Below are positions 26,406 through 34,730 of a stretch of DNA of 64,000 nucleotides, piece after piece. Source of the DNA: Ideonella_A intermedia_A (GTDB lineage: Bacteria > Pseudomonadota > Gammaproteobacteria > Burkholderiales > Burkholderiaceae_C); assembly GCA_943370175.1 (NCBI GenBank), contig CALRPU020000007.1, positions 62,001 through 126,000 on the forward strand, in the 5' to 3' direction. Positions within the stretch are counted from its first letter, which is position 1, and each line of letters begins with the position of its first letter. A program made the translations under genes and the position numbers. Under the pieces are notes generated by a model. That model saw only the letters and a list, made by a program, of their open reading frames with translations, was not told where the DNA came from and ran no database searches.

Positions 26406-26696
26406 ATGCACCTCGACTTCAGCCTCGTCCACAACCACCACGAACGCGCCGTCTTCGAGGCCGTGGCCGACCTGGCGGCCACCCACCCGCACCTCAGCGA
26501 CCAGAGCGACCTGCTCAGCGACGTCGCCTGCGTGGCCTTGAACCGCCTGCCGCCGCGCTACATCCGGCACGAAGTGGACTTCGCCTTCTACCTGACGGAG
26601 AAAGAGCGCAGCGAAGGCGACGCGGCCGTGGCCGACGCCGTTCGCTACGCGCTGGAATTCGTGCAGGCCCGCAAGGCCATGCGCGCGCGCAGCTGA
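26406..26696 (+). CDS. ComFB-like late competence family protein
   Basis: A 96-aa protein matching the small ComFB family: HNHHERAVFEAVADL near the start, then the hallmark DLLSDVACVALNRLPPRYIRHEVDFAFYL. ComFB was named for a Bacillus competence operon, and related proteins in other bacteria have been described as cyclic-di-GMP binders. The function here is not established. It is separated from nadC by 161 bp and is convergent with a histidine kinase gene whose stop lies 46 bp away. Confidence 0.78.
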   Translation: MHLDFSLVHNHHERAVFEAVADLAATHPHLSDQSDLLSDVACVALNRLPPRYIRHEVDFAFYLTEKERSEGDAAVADAVRYALEFVQARKAMRARS

Positions 26697-26742
26697 CCGC
26701 CGAGGCAAGCGGCCCCCGAACCTCGCGCCATCGCCATCCCCA

Positions 26743-28761
26743 TCAGACGGCGCGGGCGGCCTGTGCTGCCACTGCATCGGGCGTTGGTGCCGCGCAGCAC
26801 GGCAAGCTGACCGTGAACGTGCTGCCAGCGCCTGGCGTGCTGGCGACCCGGATGGCGCCCCCCATGCGCTCCACCAGCATGCGGGACACCGCCAGGCCCA
26901 TGCCGGCGCCATCCACGTGGCTCGGCGCGCGGGCGCGCCACAAGGGCGCGAACAATGCCGACATCTCGGCGGGGCTGAGGCCCCGGCCTTCGTCGGTGAT
27001 GCTCACCTCGACCTGGCCGGCGACCAGCACACACCCGATCACCACCAGGCCATTGCGCCGATTGAATTTGCACGCATTGCTCAGCAGGTTGCAAAACACC
27101 TGCTCCAGGCGATCGCGGTCCACGCGCACCCAGGCCTCGACGTCCGGCAGCGGGCCCAGCACCGTGCAGTCATGACGGGTGCGCAAAGGCTCGATCAAAG
27201 CCACGCTGGTGCTGAGCACGCAGTCGATGCGCACGGGCTCGTCCTTCCAGGCAAGGCTGCCGTCCTGGGCGCGCTGCAGGTCGAACACGCTCTCCACCAT
27301 GTCCAGCAGCGCCAGCCCGCTGTTGGAAATCTGTCGCAGCCGCTGCAGGTCCTCGGGGTCCAGCCTGTGCGCCGAGCGACCCATCATCAGCTGCGAGAAA
27401 CCGAGGATGGCGTTCAAGGGCGTGCGCAGCTCGTGGCTCAGGCGTGAGAGGAACTGCGCGCGGACGGCGTCGCACTCGCGAACCAACGCGGCCTCCAGCG
27501 CGTCCTGGGTGCGTTGCTGCTCGTCGCTGACGTCGCGGACCACGGCGGTGATCAGCGGGTCAGCCGCGTCGCTGCCATCGCGGCGCGCAAGACAAGTCGC
27601 CTCCAACAGGCGCCAACCCCGAGGCCCTTGGTTGACGCGGTAACGGCACACCACCACCTTGCCCGTCTCCACCGCCTCGCGCGTCATGGCACCGATCTTG
27701 GCCAGATCGTCACGGTGGTGGGCGTTGGCCAGGGCTTCGCGCGTGATGGGGCCGGCGAGCGGCAGGCCATAAAGGCGCCGCGCACGGTCATCGGCATGGA
27801 AGCGGTTCGACTCCACCGCCCAGTCGAACAGGCCCAACCCCGCGGCCTCGGCCGCCAGCTCCCATCGGCGATTTGCCGCGCCAAGTGCCGCCTGCTCCGC
27901 CACGATCTGGCGGTGGTCGCGCAGGTGCAGCAGCCAGCTTTTGCGCACCATCAGCGCCGCGCCGAGCGTGACCAGCAGGCCGATGCCCAGCACGGCCACC
28001 TTCAGCACCCGCGTGATGTCGCGCGACGCCTGACCGAGCGTGGCCGTGAAGTTGCGTTCCAGCTCCACCAGGCGCAAGTTGACCGTGTCGATGTCGCCGA
28101 GCAGCTGCGCGACGCGCACGTCCTGGCCCGGCGTGCCCCAGCGCAGCTTCAGCTCCGCGGCCAGGTCGCGCAGCTGGGCGATCAAGCGGTCCCCTTCCAC
28201 CCAGACGGCCACCACCTCGCGCATGGGCGGCACGTGGCGAAAGTTGCGGTAGAGCCAGACGATCCGCGACACGTCGTCGACCGAGTTGCCGCCTTGCACC
28301 AAGCCGACCGTGATCTTGTCCATGGACCCGTCGGAGCGGTCCATTTCCAGGCGAGCGGTGCGGTCGCCCATCGGGGCGCTGAGTGCGGCCTCGAAGGCGT
28401 TGTAGGCCGATGGATTGCCCGTCGCCGCAAACAACCGCAACTGCGCCACCGCCTCGCTGCGGCCCTTGGACCACATCGACTCCCCGCCCACATACGCCCG
28501 GACCGCCGACGACATCTCAAAGCCCGCCACGCTGATCGCGATGATCAACACCGACGCCACCACGATGGGCGTCAGGATCCCGAGGTAAAGGATCCGGCGC
28601 GCCCTGGCCAAGGCGCCGGCCAGGTCAGGCGCCGCCACACCGCGCAAGCTCATTCGCCGGCTCCCACCGCGGGCAAAGACGCCACCCGCTCCCATGCGAC
28701 TTGCGACGCGGAACCGCAAAAGATGTGAGTTCTGATCGATGTGATGGCCAACATGTTTCAA
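26743..28761 (-). CDS. membrane sensor histidine kinase with PAS domain
   Basis: Up to 672 aa. A first TM (about 57-80) and a second TM (about 256-276) enclose a helical periplasmic domain. A PAS domain follows (LGLFDWAVESNRFHADDRARRLYGLP...VVRDVSDEQQR). The HisKA motif LSRLSHELRTPLNAILGFSQLM contains phospho-acceptor His443. The ATPase domain shows FCNLLSNACKFNRRNG, DEGRGLSPAEM and GAGMGLAVSRMLVERMGG. No receiver domain and no adjacent response regulator are seen, so it is an orphan kinase. The start is ambiguous among Met1, Met23 and Met37, the latter two at 28695 and 28653. Confidence 0.88.
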   Translation of the reverse strand: MKHVGHHIDQNSHLLRFRVASRMGAGGVFARGGSRRMSLRGVAAPDLAGALARARRILYLGILTPIVVASVLIIAISVAGFEMSSAVRAYVGGESMWSKGRSEAVAQLRLFAATGNPSAYNAFEAALSAPMGDRTARLEMDRSDGSMDKITVGLVQGGNSVDDVSRIVWLYRNFRHVPPMREVVAVWVEGDRLIAQLRDLAAELKLRWGTPGQDVRVAQLLGDIDTVNLRLVELERNFTATLGQASRDITRVLKVAVLGIGLLVTLGAALMVRKSWLLHLRDHRQIVAEQAALGAANRRWELAAEAAGLGLFDWAVESNRFHADDRARRLYGLPLAGPITREALANAHHRDDLAKIGAMTREAVETGKVVVCRYRVNQGPRGWRLLEATCLARRDGSDAADPLITAVVRDVSDEQQRTQDALEAALVRECDAVRAQFLSRLSHELRTPLNAILGFSQLMMGRSAHRLDPEDLQRLRQISNSGLALLDMVESVFDLQRAQDGSLAWKDEPVRIDCVLSTSVALIEPLRTRHDCTVLGPLPDVEAWVRVDRDRLEQVFCNLLSNACKFNRRNGLVVIGCVLVAGQVEVSITDEGRGLSPAEMSALFAPLWRARAPSHVDGAGMGLAVSRMLVERMGGAIRVASTPGAGSTFTVSLPCCAAPTPDAVAAQAARAV

Positions 28762-29335
28762 TATGTTAGCTGAGGCCGGACGATCGGCCTAGTCGGTTTG
28801 GCCCACGGGTTGAGGTCGGCCGGGCGTGCGAGGCGAGTGGAGTCGGGCAAACGCGATGCGCGCCTCGGGAATCGGTCGCGCAGCGGATGAGCAGCGCTTC
28901 TCGCCCTTCTTCCCCTTGTGAACCGACCGCTGCACCATCGACCCAGCGACGCGCTTGCGGGCGATCATCGGGACGGCGGACGCCTGGCCGCACCGCACCT
29001 GGGCGGCGCGGTGTTCGGACCACGTCAGTGAGCAGTCTGCCCAGAATTGCCTGGCCACGGGCCCAAAGGGGCCATCACGGAACATCGGCTGGGCGACGTT
29101 GGTCCCTTTGCGGGCCCCGGGCCGCTGCCCGAGGCCAGACGCTTCGTTTGGCGATTCATGTGGGGCGGCAAAGCGCCGCGGCGCCATGCACAGCTGGTTC
29201 CGCGCATCCCCCCCCCCCAAGCCTGGTCACCGGAGCGGTGAGCGGCCATGCGGCGTCCAGAAACGACAAAGCCCCGTGGTGACGGGGCTTTGGCGCGGTT
29301 CAGTGAGACGGTAAGAGGCCACTTGAACCCAATCT
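28762..29335. other. chromosomal flank left of the integrated elements; only a weak possible gene
   Basis: No gene is convincing in this stretch. The best frame is 28789-29220 on the minus strand (143 aa, no recognised domain, Arg- and Ala-rich). A run of eleven C residues at 29208-29218 lies just before its possible start, which would make the frame unstable. The right end contains a terminator-like hairpin (29268-29291). I read this as the sequence that originally followed tRNA-Ser. Confidence 0.45.
29268..29291 (-). terminator. hairpin, probable original terminator of tRNA-Ser(GCT)
   Basis: AAAGCCCC pairs with GGGGCTTT across an 8-base loop. On the minus strand this lies about 70 nt beyond the displaced tRNA 3' fragment (29336-29349), the expected place for the tRNA terminator before the elements integrated. 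A close copy is at 37050-37072. Confidence 0.6.
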
Positions 29336-29349
29336 TTGGCGGGCCGGAG
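29336..29349 (-). repeat. distal attachment-site remnant (J1), imperfect tRNA-Ser 3' end
   Basis: TTGGCGGGCCGGAG matches the 15-bp core TTGGCGGAGCCGGAG found at 37118-37132 and 51344-51358 except for one missing A. It marks the left end of element E1 and the return to chromosomal sequence. Confidence 0.65.
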
Positions 29350-29413
29350 GAATCAGGAAGAACGCTGGAAGCTCAGCAATGACGACACTCTCGGCTGAAG
29401 GGTTCGTTCGCTA

Positions 29414-29432
29414 TGCCCCCAACTGTGCCCCC
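29414..29432 (+). repeat. E1 left arm-type repeats
   Basis: TGCCCCCAAC (29414-29423) and GTGCCCCC (29425-29432) lie about 70 bp inside J1. The same motif occurs twice inside the other end of E1 (36961-36970, 36984-36993). Paired short direct repeats at both ends are the expected arm-binding sites of a tyrosine integrase. Confidence 0.55.
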
Positions 29433-29921
29433 GCTTGATGACGCTTGAAGAGTCCCCCGCATGCCGCGACGGCGCTAGGTGGCCGGTACGGTTCTTGTGT
29501 TTGCCATCCACACCCGGGTAGTGTGTCGGGGGCAAAAGCGTAGAGCGTTACGGCTGGAAGCGACCGCCGATAGCATTCCGTTCGCCAAGAAGCGTGAAAC
29601 TCCTGCCTCGACCCGTCGGCCCCCTTCGGGCAAGATCGTCTCTGGCTTAGCAGACGAACGCCAGGATTCGGTGGAAACGAATGCGAGCAGACTGAAAACG
29701 AGCCATGCACCGTTGATAAGCGAAGAGTCAGAGTGAGCACTGCCCACCCTGCTCTCAAATGCACGGAGTGCTCGACAGCGTAGCCTTCACACTCCACAAC
29801 CCCAACGGGCGCCCCGAAGATTCGTCCGTCTCGAAGTCGAAATTATGCCGCGCAGGCCGAATGTTCAATCGCTCAATAGGCTGGTCTTTGCACCGCAATT
29901 CAGCACCTTAAGTTATGACGA

Positions 29922-29950
29922 TTGTGCTTAGGCAGCCCGCAACTTAGAAT
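29922..29950 (+). promoter_or_regulatory. sigma70-type promoter for the nuclease/NTPase gene
   Basis: TTGTGC (29922-29927), a 17-bp spacer and TAGAAT (29945-29950) form a near-consensus promoter. The predicted start, about 29957, gives an untranslated leader of roughly 18 nt that still includes the ribosome site AGAGGGAG (29961-29968). Confidence 0.6.
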
Positions 29951-29974
29951 TGCGCTATCCAGAGGGAGCAAATA

Positions 29975-32446
29975 GTGACGCTTGACACGTTAGATAAGTT
30001 GTCCACTGTTATTGAAGAGGCAAAAAGCCGCTCGGGCAACGAAGCCGAAACTCGGCACAAAATAATAGATTTCATTCTTCACGAAGTTCTTTCATGGCCC
30101 CGAAACAGGGTCAAGGTTGAAGAGTATATTTCCCCCGGATTTGCAGACTATGTATTGATCAAACAAGATGGCTCACACCTCTTATTTGTGGAAGCCAAGA
30201 AGGAAGGCATCTATTTTGAATTGCCAATCCCTCACGCGACCGCCGAGACATCCTGCTTCATCAGCATAAGAATGCTCTTGACGGATGGACCAATCAAGGC
30301 TGCAATGACGCAGGTACGTTCGTACTGCATCGACACTGGCTGCGAGTACGCCTGCATTACCAATGGGCACGAGTGGATATTTTTTAAGACATTCGACAAG
30401 GGCAAGCGATGGGAATCGCAAAATGCGTTCGTAGCGAGGAGCCTCACCTTCTTTCATAGCGAGTATACCAAGGCACGAAACTCGTTCTCCTACACAGCAA
30501 TAGTCGATCATGCTTCATTGCCTGCGACTCTTAGTACCACCCTCCCAAAAGATCGAAGCATCTATTACCCGCGAGAGAAGATAAACTCGTACTCTCACCC
30601 AATCAAATCGAACTGGCTGGCCACTAAAATCAGGCCCGCCGTGAACTACTATTTTGGAATAATTAGTGATCAAGACAGCGATTTCATGGAGCGCTGCTAT
30701 GTTTCACAACGAGAGTATCAAGATACAACCGACGGCATGCGCTCGTTGATTCATGATTCGATCTCGCCGTATTTTGAAGGATACGGCGTTCAGCAACTCG
30801 ACGACACCGGTAAGGGCGGTCGCCTAGGTGGCCGACTTACGAAGAATATAAAGAATAACGTTAAAGGTGAGGTACTCGTACTTTTTGGAGGAAAAGGCGC
30901 GGGAAAGTCAACGTTTATCAAACGTCTTCTCCACCACAATCCACCTCGCTGGCTTCTCGAAAATGCGCGTATTTGCATAATCGATCTTCTAAACGTCCCT
31001 GAAGATACAGGCGTGATCCGCGATACAACATGGACGCGCTTGGTCACTGCTCTAGACAGCGAAGGCCTGCTAGAGGGATCACGAGATCAGCTCACGAGCA
31101 GCCTGTTTAACGACCGGTTTCAGGTCGCAGAAAAGCAGGATCTAGCCGGCCTAAGCCAAGCTTCCGAGGCGTACAACACCAGACTCAACACGCTGGTGGC
31201 AACATGGAAGGATGATCGTGTCTATTGCGCGCAGCGCTTGGTGGCCAACTGGAAAGCCAAAGGACGCGGCGCAATTGTCGTGGTCGACAATACCGATCAA
31301 TACCTATCCAAAGTTCAGGATTTTTGCTTCACTCTTTCGCAAGAGATCGCGAACACTCTAGGATGTGTAGTTCTCATCTCGATGCGTGAAGAGCGCTTTT
31401 ACGACTCAAAGATTCATGGCGTTCTGGACGCCTATCAGAACTCAGGATTTCACATCAGCTCGCCGCGCCCAGCAGAAGTGTTTCGCAAGCGACTGGATTA
31501 CTCGGTCCGCTTGTTGAACGATACAAGTCTTCCCGCTCCACTACTGGCGGACTTTGATTCAAAGGTCGCGGAGGCCACTTCAACATACTTTTCCATACTA
31601 GCCAGGGAGTTTTCGAATGACTCTTCTCCGCTAAACGGCTTCCTTACGGCCTGCGCACATGGCGACATAAGACTGTCGCTGGATCTATTTCGAGCATTCC
31701 TTCTATCTGGCTATACGAACGTCGATGAAATGATCGCGAATCGGCATTGGAATTTCCAAACCCACCAGGTAATCAAGCCGGTGATGATTCCTGATCGATA
31801 TTTTTACGACGAATCCCTGAGCAGAATTCCGAATATATATCAACTTCGAACGACCAGGCAGTCATCTCATTTTACAGCACTTCGCATTCTTCGTAAGCTA
31901 AGCAAGGGACTCGATAAAGGCACACCTTCGTACTTTGACATCGCCGAATTGAGAGCGTACTTCGCCGAAACCTTTGGCATGCTTGACGACTTTGAAAAAA
32001 ACACGGACAGCTTGCTCAAGCACGGATTCATAGAAGCAAATAATCGGCTGGATGAGTATTCAAGTTCCGTTGACAGCATAAAAATTACTCGATACGGAAC
32101 CTACATGATCGAGGAACTCGCATGGAATTTCACCTATCTCGATCTGGTCTGCACCGACTGCGGATTATATGATGAACTGGTGAGCAACTACCTAACCGAG
32201 GCCGCAAAGGAAGAGTACTCCTTGTTCTTGAAAGGCGAACGCGTCCAAAGGGTCCAAGTCCGACTTGCGCGCGTTGAAGAATTCATAAAGTATTTGGAGA
32301 AGGACGAGAGTCGTGAGCGCGAACTTTATTCACTGGGCATGCCGCCCGAGGAAATGTTCACGGCGAAGATTAGGGCAACATTCGACGGTGAGAAGAGTCG
32401 CGTTCTGCGAAGCGCAAAGCGACAAACATCGCGTCGTGGAAGCTAG
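29975..32446 (+). CDS. PD-(D/E)XK nuclease-like + P-loop NTPase protein, candidate anti-phage defence
   Basis: An 823-aa protein from a GTG start, 6 bp after AGAGGGAG. Residues about 20-140 resemble the type I restriction HsdR N-terminal nuclease fold: EAETRHKIIDFIL (Glu25), FADYVL (Asp58) and FVEAKK (Glu73, Lys75) give the D...ExK signature. A Walker A motif GGKGAGKS ends at 312, a Walker B-like IVVVDNTDQ is at 434-442, and a following arginine segment VLISMREERF lies at 466-475. Residues about 640-750 look like winged-helix segments. No methylase or specificity subunit is nearby, so it is not an ordinary type I system. The gene is much more AT-rich than its surroundings and is the only clear cargo of E1. 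Effector plus STAND/AAA-type NTPase architecture in an island suggests abortive-infection defence. I do not recognise a named family. Confidence 0.8.
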   Translation: MTLDTLDKLSTVIEEAKSRSGNEAETRHKIIDFILHEVLSWPRNRVKVEEYISPGFADYVLIKQDGSHLLFVEAKKEGIYFELPIPHATAETSCFISIRMLLTDGPIKAAMTQVRSYCIDTGCEYACITNGHEWIFFKTFDKGKRWESQNAFVARSLTFFHSEYTKARNSFSYTAIVDHASLPATLSTTLPKDRSIYYPREKINSYSHPIKSNWLATKIRPAVNYYFGIISDQDSDFMERCYVSQREYQDTTDGMRSLIHDSISPYFEGYGVQQLDDTGKGGRLGGRLTKNIKNNVKGEVLVLFGGKGAGKSTFIKRLLHHNPPRWLLENARICIIDLLNVPEDTGVIRDTTWTRLVTALDSEGLLEGSRDQLTSSLFNDRFQVAEKQDLAGLSQASEAYNTRLNTLVATWKDDRVYCAQRLVANWKAKGRGAIVVVDNTDQYLSKVQDFCFTLSQEIANTLGCVVLISMREERFYDSKIHGVLDAYQNSGFHISSPRPAEVFRKRLDYSVRLLNDTSLPAPLLADFDSKVAEATSTYFSILAREFSNDSSPLNGFLTACAHGDIRLSLDLFRAFLLSGYTNVDEMIANRHWNFQTHQVIKPVMIPDRYFYDESLSRIPNIYQLRTTRQSSHFTALRILRKLSKGLDKGTPSYFDIAELRAYFAETFGMLDDFEKNTDSLLKHGFIEANNRLDEYSSSVDSIKITRYGTYMIEELAWNFTYLDLVCTDCGLYDELVSNYLTEAAKEEYSLFLKGERVQRVQVRLARVEEFIKYLEKDESRERELYSLGMPPEEMFTAKIRATFDGEKSRVLRSAKRQTSRRGS

Positions 32447-32998
32447 TAGCGGCCTCGGTCTAGACCTGAAGTTGGCAGGAAGACAGAGCGTGAGCGGGAG
32501 ATGCCCGATATTCATGATACGGCTCGGGCATGCCCGCCGTCGTGCGGTTAATCGCGCCACATTGTTCGCCAGACTTGGTGCTGTACAAGAAATCCCCCCA
32601 AAAAAGCCATGATTTCGGGGTGACACAGCCGCCGTCCGGTCGCAGACTGGCGTTTCTCCCCGGGGCCCCCGTCCCCTTGCCCATCGCGGGCTCAACCACG
32701 GGAACTCGCCGATGTCGGCCGTCGCAGTCGTTACCTGCACCGCGTGATGTCCCACTTCGAGCGGGGACGAATTGCTTCGCTTGACGGAGCGTTTGATCGG
32801 CGGGATCTGCCCGCATTGCAGCCGAGGTCTGCCTCGGCATGTCTGGCTGGCCCATCGAGGCCAGCGTGCTCCGGCGATCTGCTCGCCGATGCCGTGCTCT
32901 GCGCCGTCGCTTTCGTGATGGGCAACGAGCACGGCTGAGACGCCTGCGTCGTCACTGGAAGCTTGCTGACAGTGACGACGCTGCCAAGTCCTTGAGTG
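32447..32998. other. 552-bp stretch of E1 without a supported gene; contains a 12-bp hairpin
   Basis: Frames on both strands (for example 32330-32932 minus) overlap the cargo gene or lack any domain. GCGTCGTCACTG (32946-32957) and CAGTGACGACGC (32970-32981) form a perfect 12-bp stem with a 12-base loop, ending 17 bp before the insertion sequence. It may be a transcription terminator or a relic of another element end. Confidence 0.5.
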
Positions 32999-33053
32999 TG
33001 ACCTGCCCCCATCCGCCGTACCAGTGATTCGGTAGGAGTCCTGTGGTTGAAGG

Positions 33054-33941
33054 TTACTGGATCTCGTTGCTTGCAGGGGTCAGGTGCCGAGCAGCATCGC
33101 CGGCATGCCGGCGATGCTGCTCGGCGAAGCGCGCTGGTGGTATCCGTCCGATGCTGCTGTGCGGTCGGACCTCGTTGTAGTCCCGGCGCCACTTGGCAAT
33201 CTCGGTCCGCGCCTGGTGCAATGTCTCGAACCAGTGCTCGTTCAGACACTCGTCCCGGAACCTGCCGTTGAAGCTCTCGATGTAGCCGTTTTGCATGGGT
33301 CGCCCCGGTTCGATAAGGATGTGCCGGATGCCATGACCCTGCGCCCAGGCGATGAACGCTCTGCTAGTGAACTCGGGGCCGTTGTCTGTCCGAACGGCAG
33401 CCGGGTAGCCGCGGAACAGCGCTGCCTGATCCAGCAAACGCGTCACGTACTGGCCGCTGATACCGTAGTCCACCGCAATGTCCACGGCCTCGTGGCTGAA
33501 GTCGTCGGCCACGGTCAGGCACTTCAGGCGCCTGCCATTGGCCAGGCTGTCGCTGACGAAATCCATGCTCCACACCTCGTTGACCTTGGTGGCAATGTTC
33601 AGCGGTGTGCGCTCGGCTGGCGGCCTGCGCACCTTCTTGCGCTTACGCACGGCCAGGTTGGCGTCGCTGTACAGCCGGTACACCCGTTTGTGATTGACCC
33701 CTGGGAAGTCCAGGCGCAGCAGGTCGTGCACGCGCCTGTAGCCGAAGCGGCGGCGCGCATGGGCGATCTCGACGATCCTCGTCTTCAGCGCCTCGGTCTG
33801 CGCGCTGGCCACCGGTGCGTTGCGATCGCTGTCTCGGCTCAGCCCCACAAGCCAGCAGGCGCGCCGCTCGGACATCTGATGCTGGCTGATCAGCCGCCCG
33901 ATGGCTTCCCGCTTGACCTGTGGGGCTAGCGCTTTACCCCG
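33054..33941 (-). CDS. IS3-family transposase OrfB (DDE integrase), expressed by -1 frameshift
   Basis: About 295 aa of catalytic transposase in the -1 frame relative to orfA. The DDE residues are visible in VWSMDFVSD, VRTDNGPEF and NGYIESFNG, with the usual spacing between the second Asp and the Glu. The frame is open upstream of the overlap but has no convincing start, so OrfAB is presumably made by ribosomal slippage near 33926-33941. The start given marks where the frames can join. The last 20 residues overlap a 40-bp palindrome. Confidence 0.88.
   Translation of the reverse strand, partial: RGKALAPQVKREAIGRLISQHQMSERRACWLVGLSRDSDRNAPVASAQTEALKTRIVEIAHARRRFGYRRVHDLLRLDFPGVNHKRVYRLYSDANLAVRKRKKVRRPPAERTPLNIATKVNEVWSMDFVSDSLANGRRLKCLTVADDFSHEAVDIAVDYGISGQYVTRLLDQAALFRGYPAAVRTDNGPEFTSRAFIAWAQGHGIRHILIEPGRPMQNGYIESFNGRFRDECLNEHWFETLHQARTEIAKWRRDYNEVRPHSSIGRIPPARFAEQHRRHAGDAARHLTPASNEIQ
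33086..33125. repeat. perfect 40-bp palindrome at the end of orfB
   Basis: The sequence equals its own reverse complement over 40 bases, with arms GCCGAGCAGCATCGCCGGC and no spacer. It lies in the coding end of orfB, encoding AEQHRRHAGDAA, 87 bp from the IS left end. Confidence 0.95.
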
Positions 33942-34201
33942 AGAACGCTCTTGAGCGCATGCATGTCCAGGTGCGCCTCGGCCAGCAGGCTCTTGAGCTT
34001 GGCGTTCTCCGCCTCCAGCTCGCGCAGCCGCCTGGCGTCCGACGCCTCCATGCCGCCGAACTTGGCGCGCCACTTGTAAAACGTCGCGTCCGAGAACCCG
34101 CCATTGCGGCAGATCTCCGCCACGGCCAAGCCGGCCTCCGCCTGCTTGAGGAACCCGATGATCTGTTCCTCGGTGAACTTGCTCTTCCTCATGTCCGCCA
34201 T
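33926..34201 (-). CDS. IS3-family transposase OrfA
   Basis: A 91-aa HTH protein starting MRKSKFTEEQIIGFLKQAEA, with NGGFSDATFYKWRAKFGGM and a leucine-rich coiled region (LRELEAENAKLKSLLAEAHLD). This is the standard DNA-binding and multimerisation half of the transposase. It ends in LKSVLGVKR, where the OrfB frame begins to overlap. Confidence 0.92.
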   Translation of the reverse strand: MADMRKSKFTEEQIIGFLKQAEAGLAVAEICRNGGFSDATFYKWRAKFGGMEASDARRLRELEAENAKLKSLLAEAHLDMHALKSVLGVKR

Positions 34202-34264
34202 TCTCCTGGTTGGCGGACTCCTGCTACTTCAGGTTGGTACGGCTGGAGGGGGGCAGGTCAAGTG

Positions 34265-34730
34265 GACTGCGGAAAGCGGTCGCTGCCGGCAGTGACGCGT
34301 CGAAGTGACGCGCACTTCGCGGCTCGACCGCGTGGATTCAGGCCCGGTGCGGCCTGGTGCTCAGGGCTTCGATGCCCTTGGCTTGCGGTGCGGCGATGAC
34401 CCGCATCCGTTTCCCGTGCTGTGCCGATTGGGCCGGCCGGCTGATCCCCGTCATCGGATCAGCCCAGACGTGTGCGATGCACACCCCTTGGACCCAGGGT
34501 CACTGGTCCCCGCGTGTGATGTGCCTATAGGCACGACGCGCGGTGCCAAGAGGCGGTGCAATGCCGGCGAGCTGTAAAGACTTTTGCACACAACGGGAGT
34601 GGTGTCCCGCGTCCCTCGTGATTCTCGGACCGCCGCGGCGGTCGGGATGGACAGAAACACTTACCTGAGCGCTTCACACCACACGGATTTCGGATCGACC
34701 AATCAACGGATCGGGAAAGGAGCCGCCGCC
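34265..34730. other. 466-bp leader region of the second recombinase gene, with a 14-bp palindrome
   Basis: No gene is supported. GTGCCTATAGGCAC at 34521-34534 is a perfect palindrome and could be an operator. The stretch before 34731 holds a strong ribosome site GGAAAGGAG. The IS target site (AGTG) borders the region on the left. Confidence 0.5.

Larger units (their letters stand above)
29350..29974. other. noncoding left part of E1 with promoter for the defence-candidate gene
   Basis: I see no supported gene here. The stretch starts GC-rich, holds the arm-type repeats, and becomes AT-rich from about 29790 toward the cargo gene. Small frames at 29411-29797 on both strands have no recognisable domain or consistent ribosome site. 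Confidence 0.5.
32999..34260 (-). mobile_element. IS3-family insertion sequence, IS407-like
   Basis: 1262 bp with imperfect terminal inverted repeats: the left end begins TGACCTGCCCCCATCC and the right end, read inward, begins TGACCTGCCCCCCTCC. Direct target duplications AGTG flank it (32995-32998 and 34261-34264). It carries overlapping orfA/orfB in the minus-1 arrangement of IS3 elements. The 4-bp duplication is usual for the IS407 group. Both genes look intact, so the copy may be active or recent. Confidence 0.9.

Noticed and set aside
28789..29220. 143-aa minus-strand frame beside J1
   Set aside because: No domain, a C11 run immediately before the start, and composition compatible with noncoding GC-rich DNA; mentioned only as a weak possibility in the flank entry.
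29975..32446. Interpretation as an ordinary type I restriction HsdR subunit
   Set aside because: No DEAD-box helicase motifs, no HsdM or HsdS neighbours, and only one P-loop with a different arrangement; only the N-terminal nuclease-like part resembles HsdR.
32330..32932. 200-aa minus-strand frame after the nuclease/NTPase gene
   Set aside because: It overlaps the 3' end of the cargo gene on the opposite strand and shows no family signature; probably noncoding.
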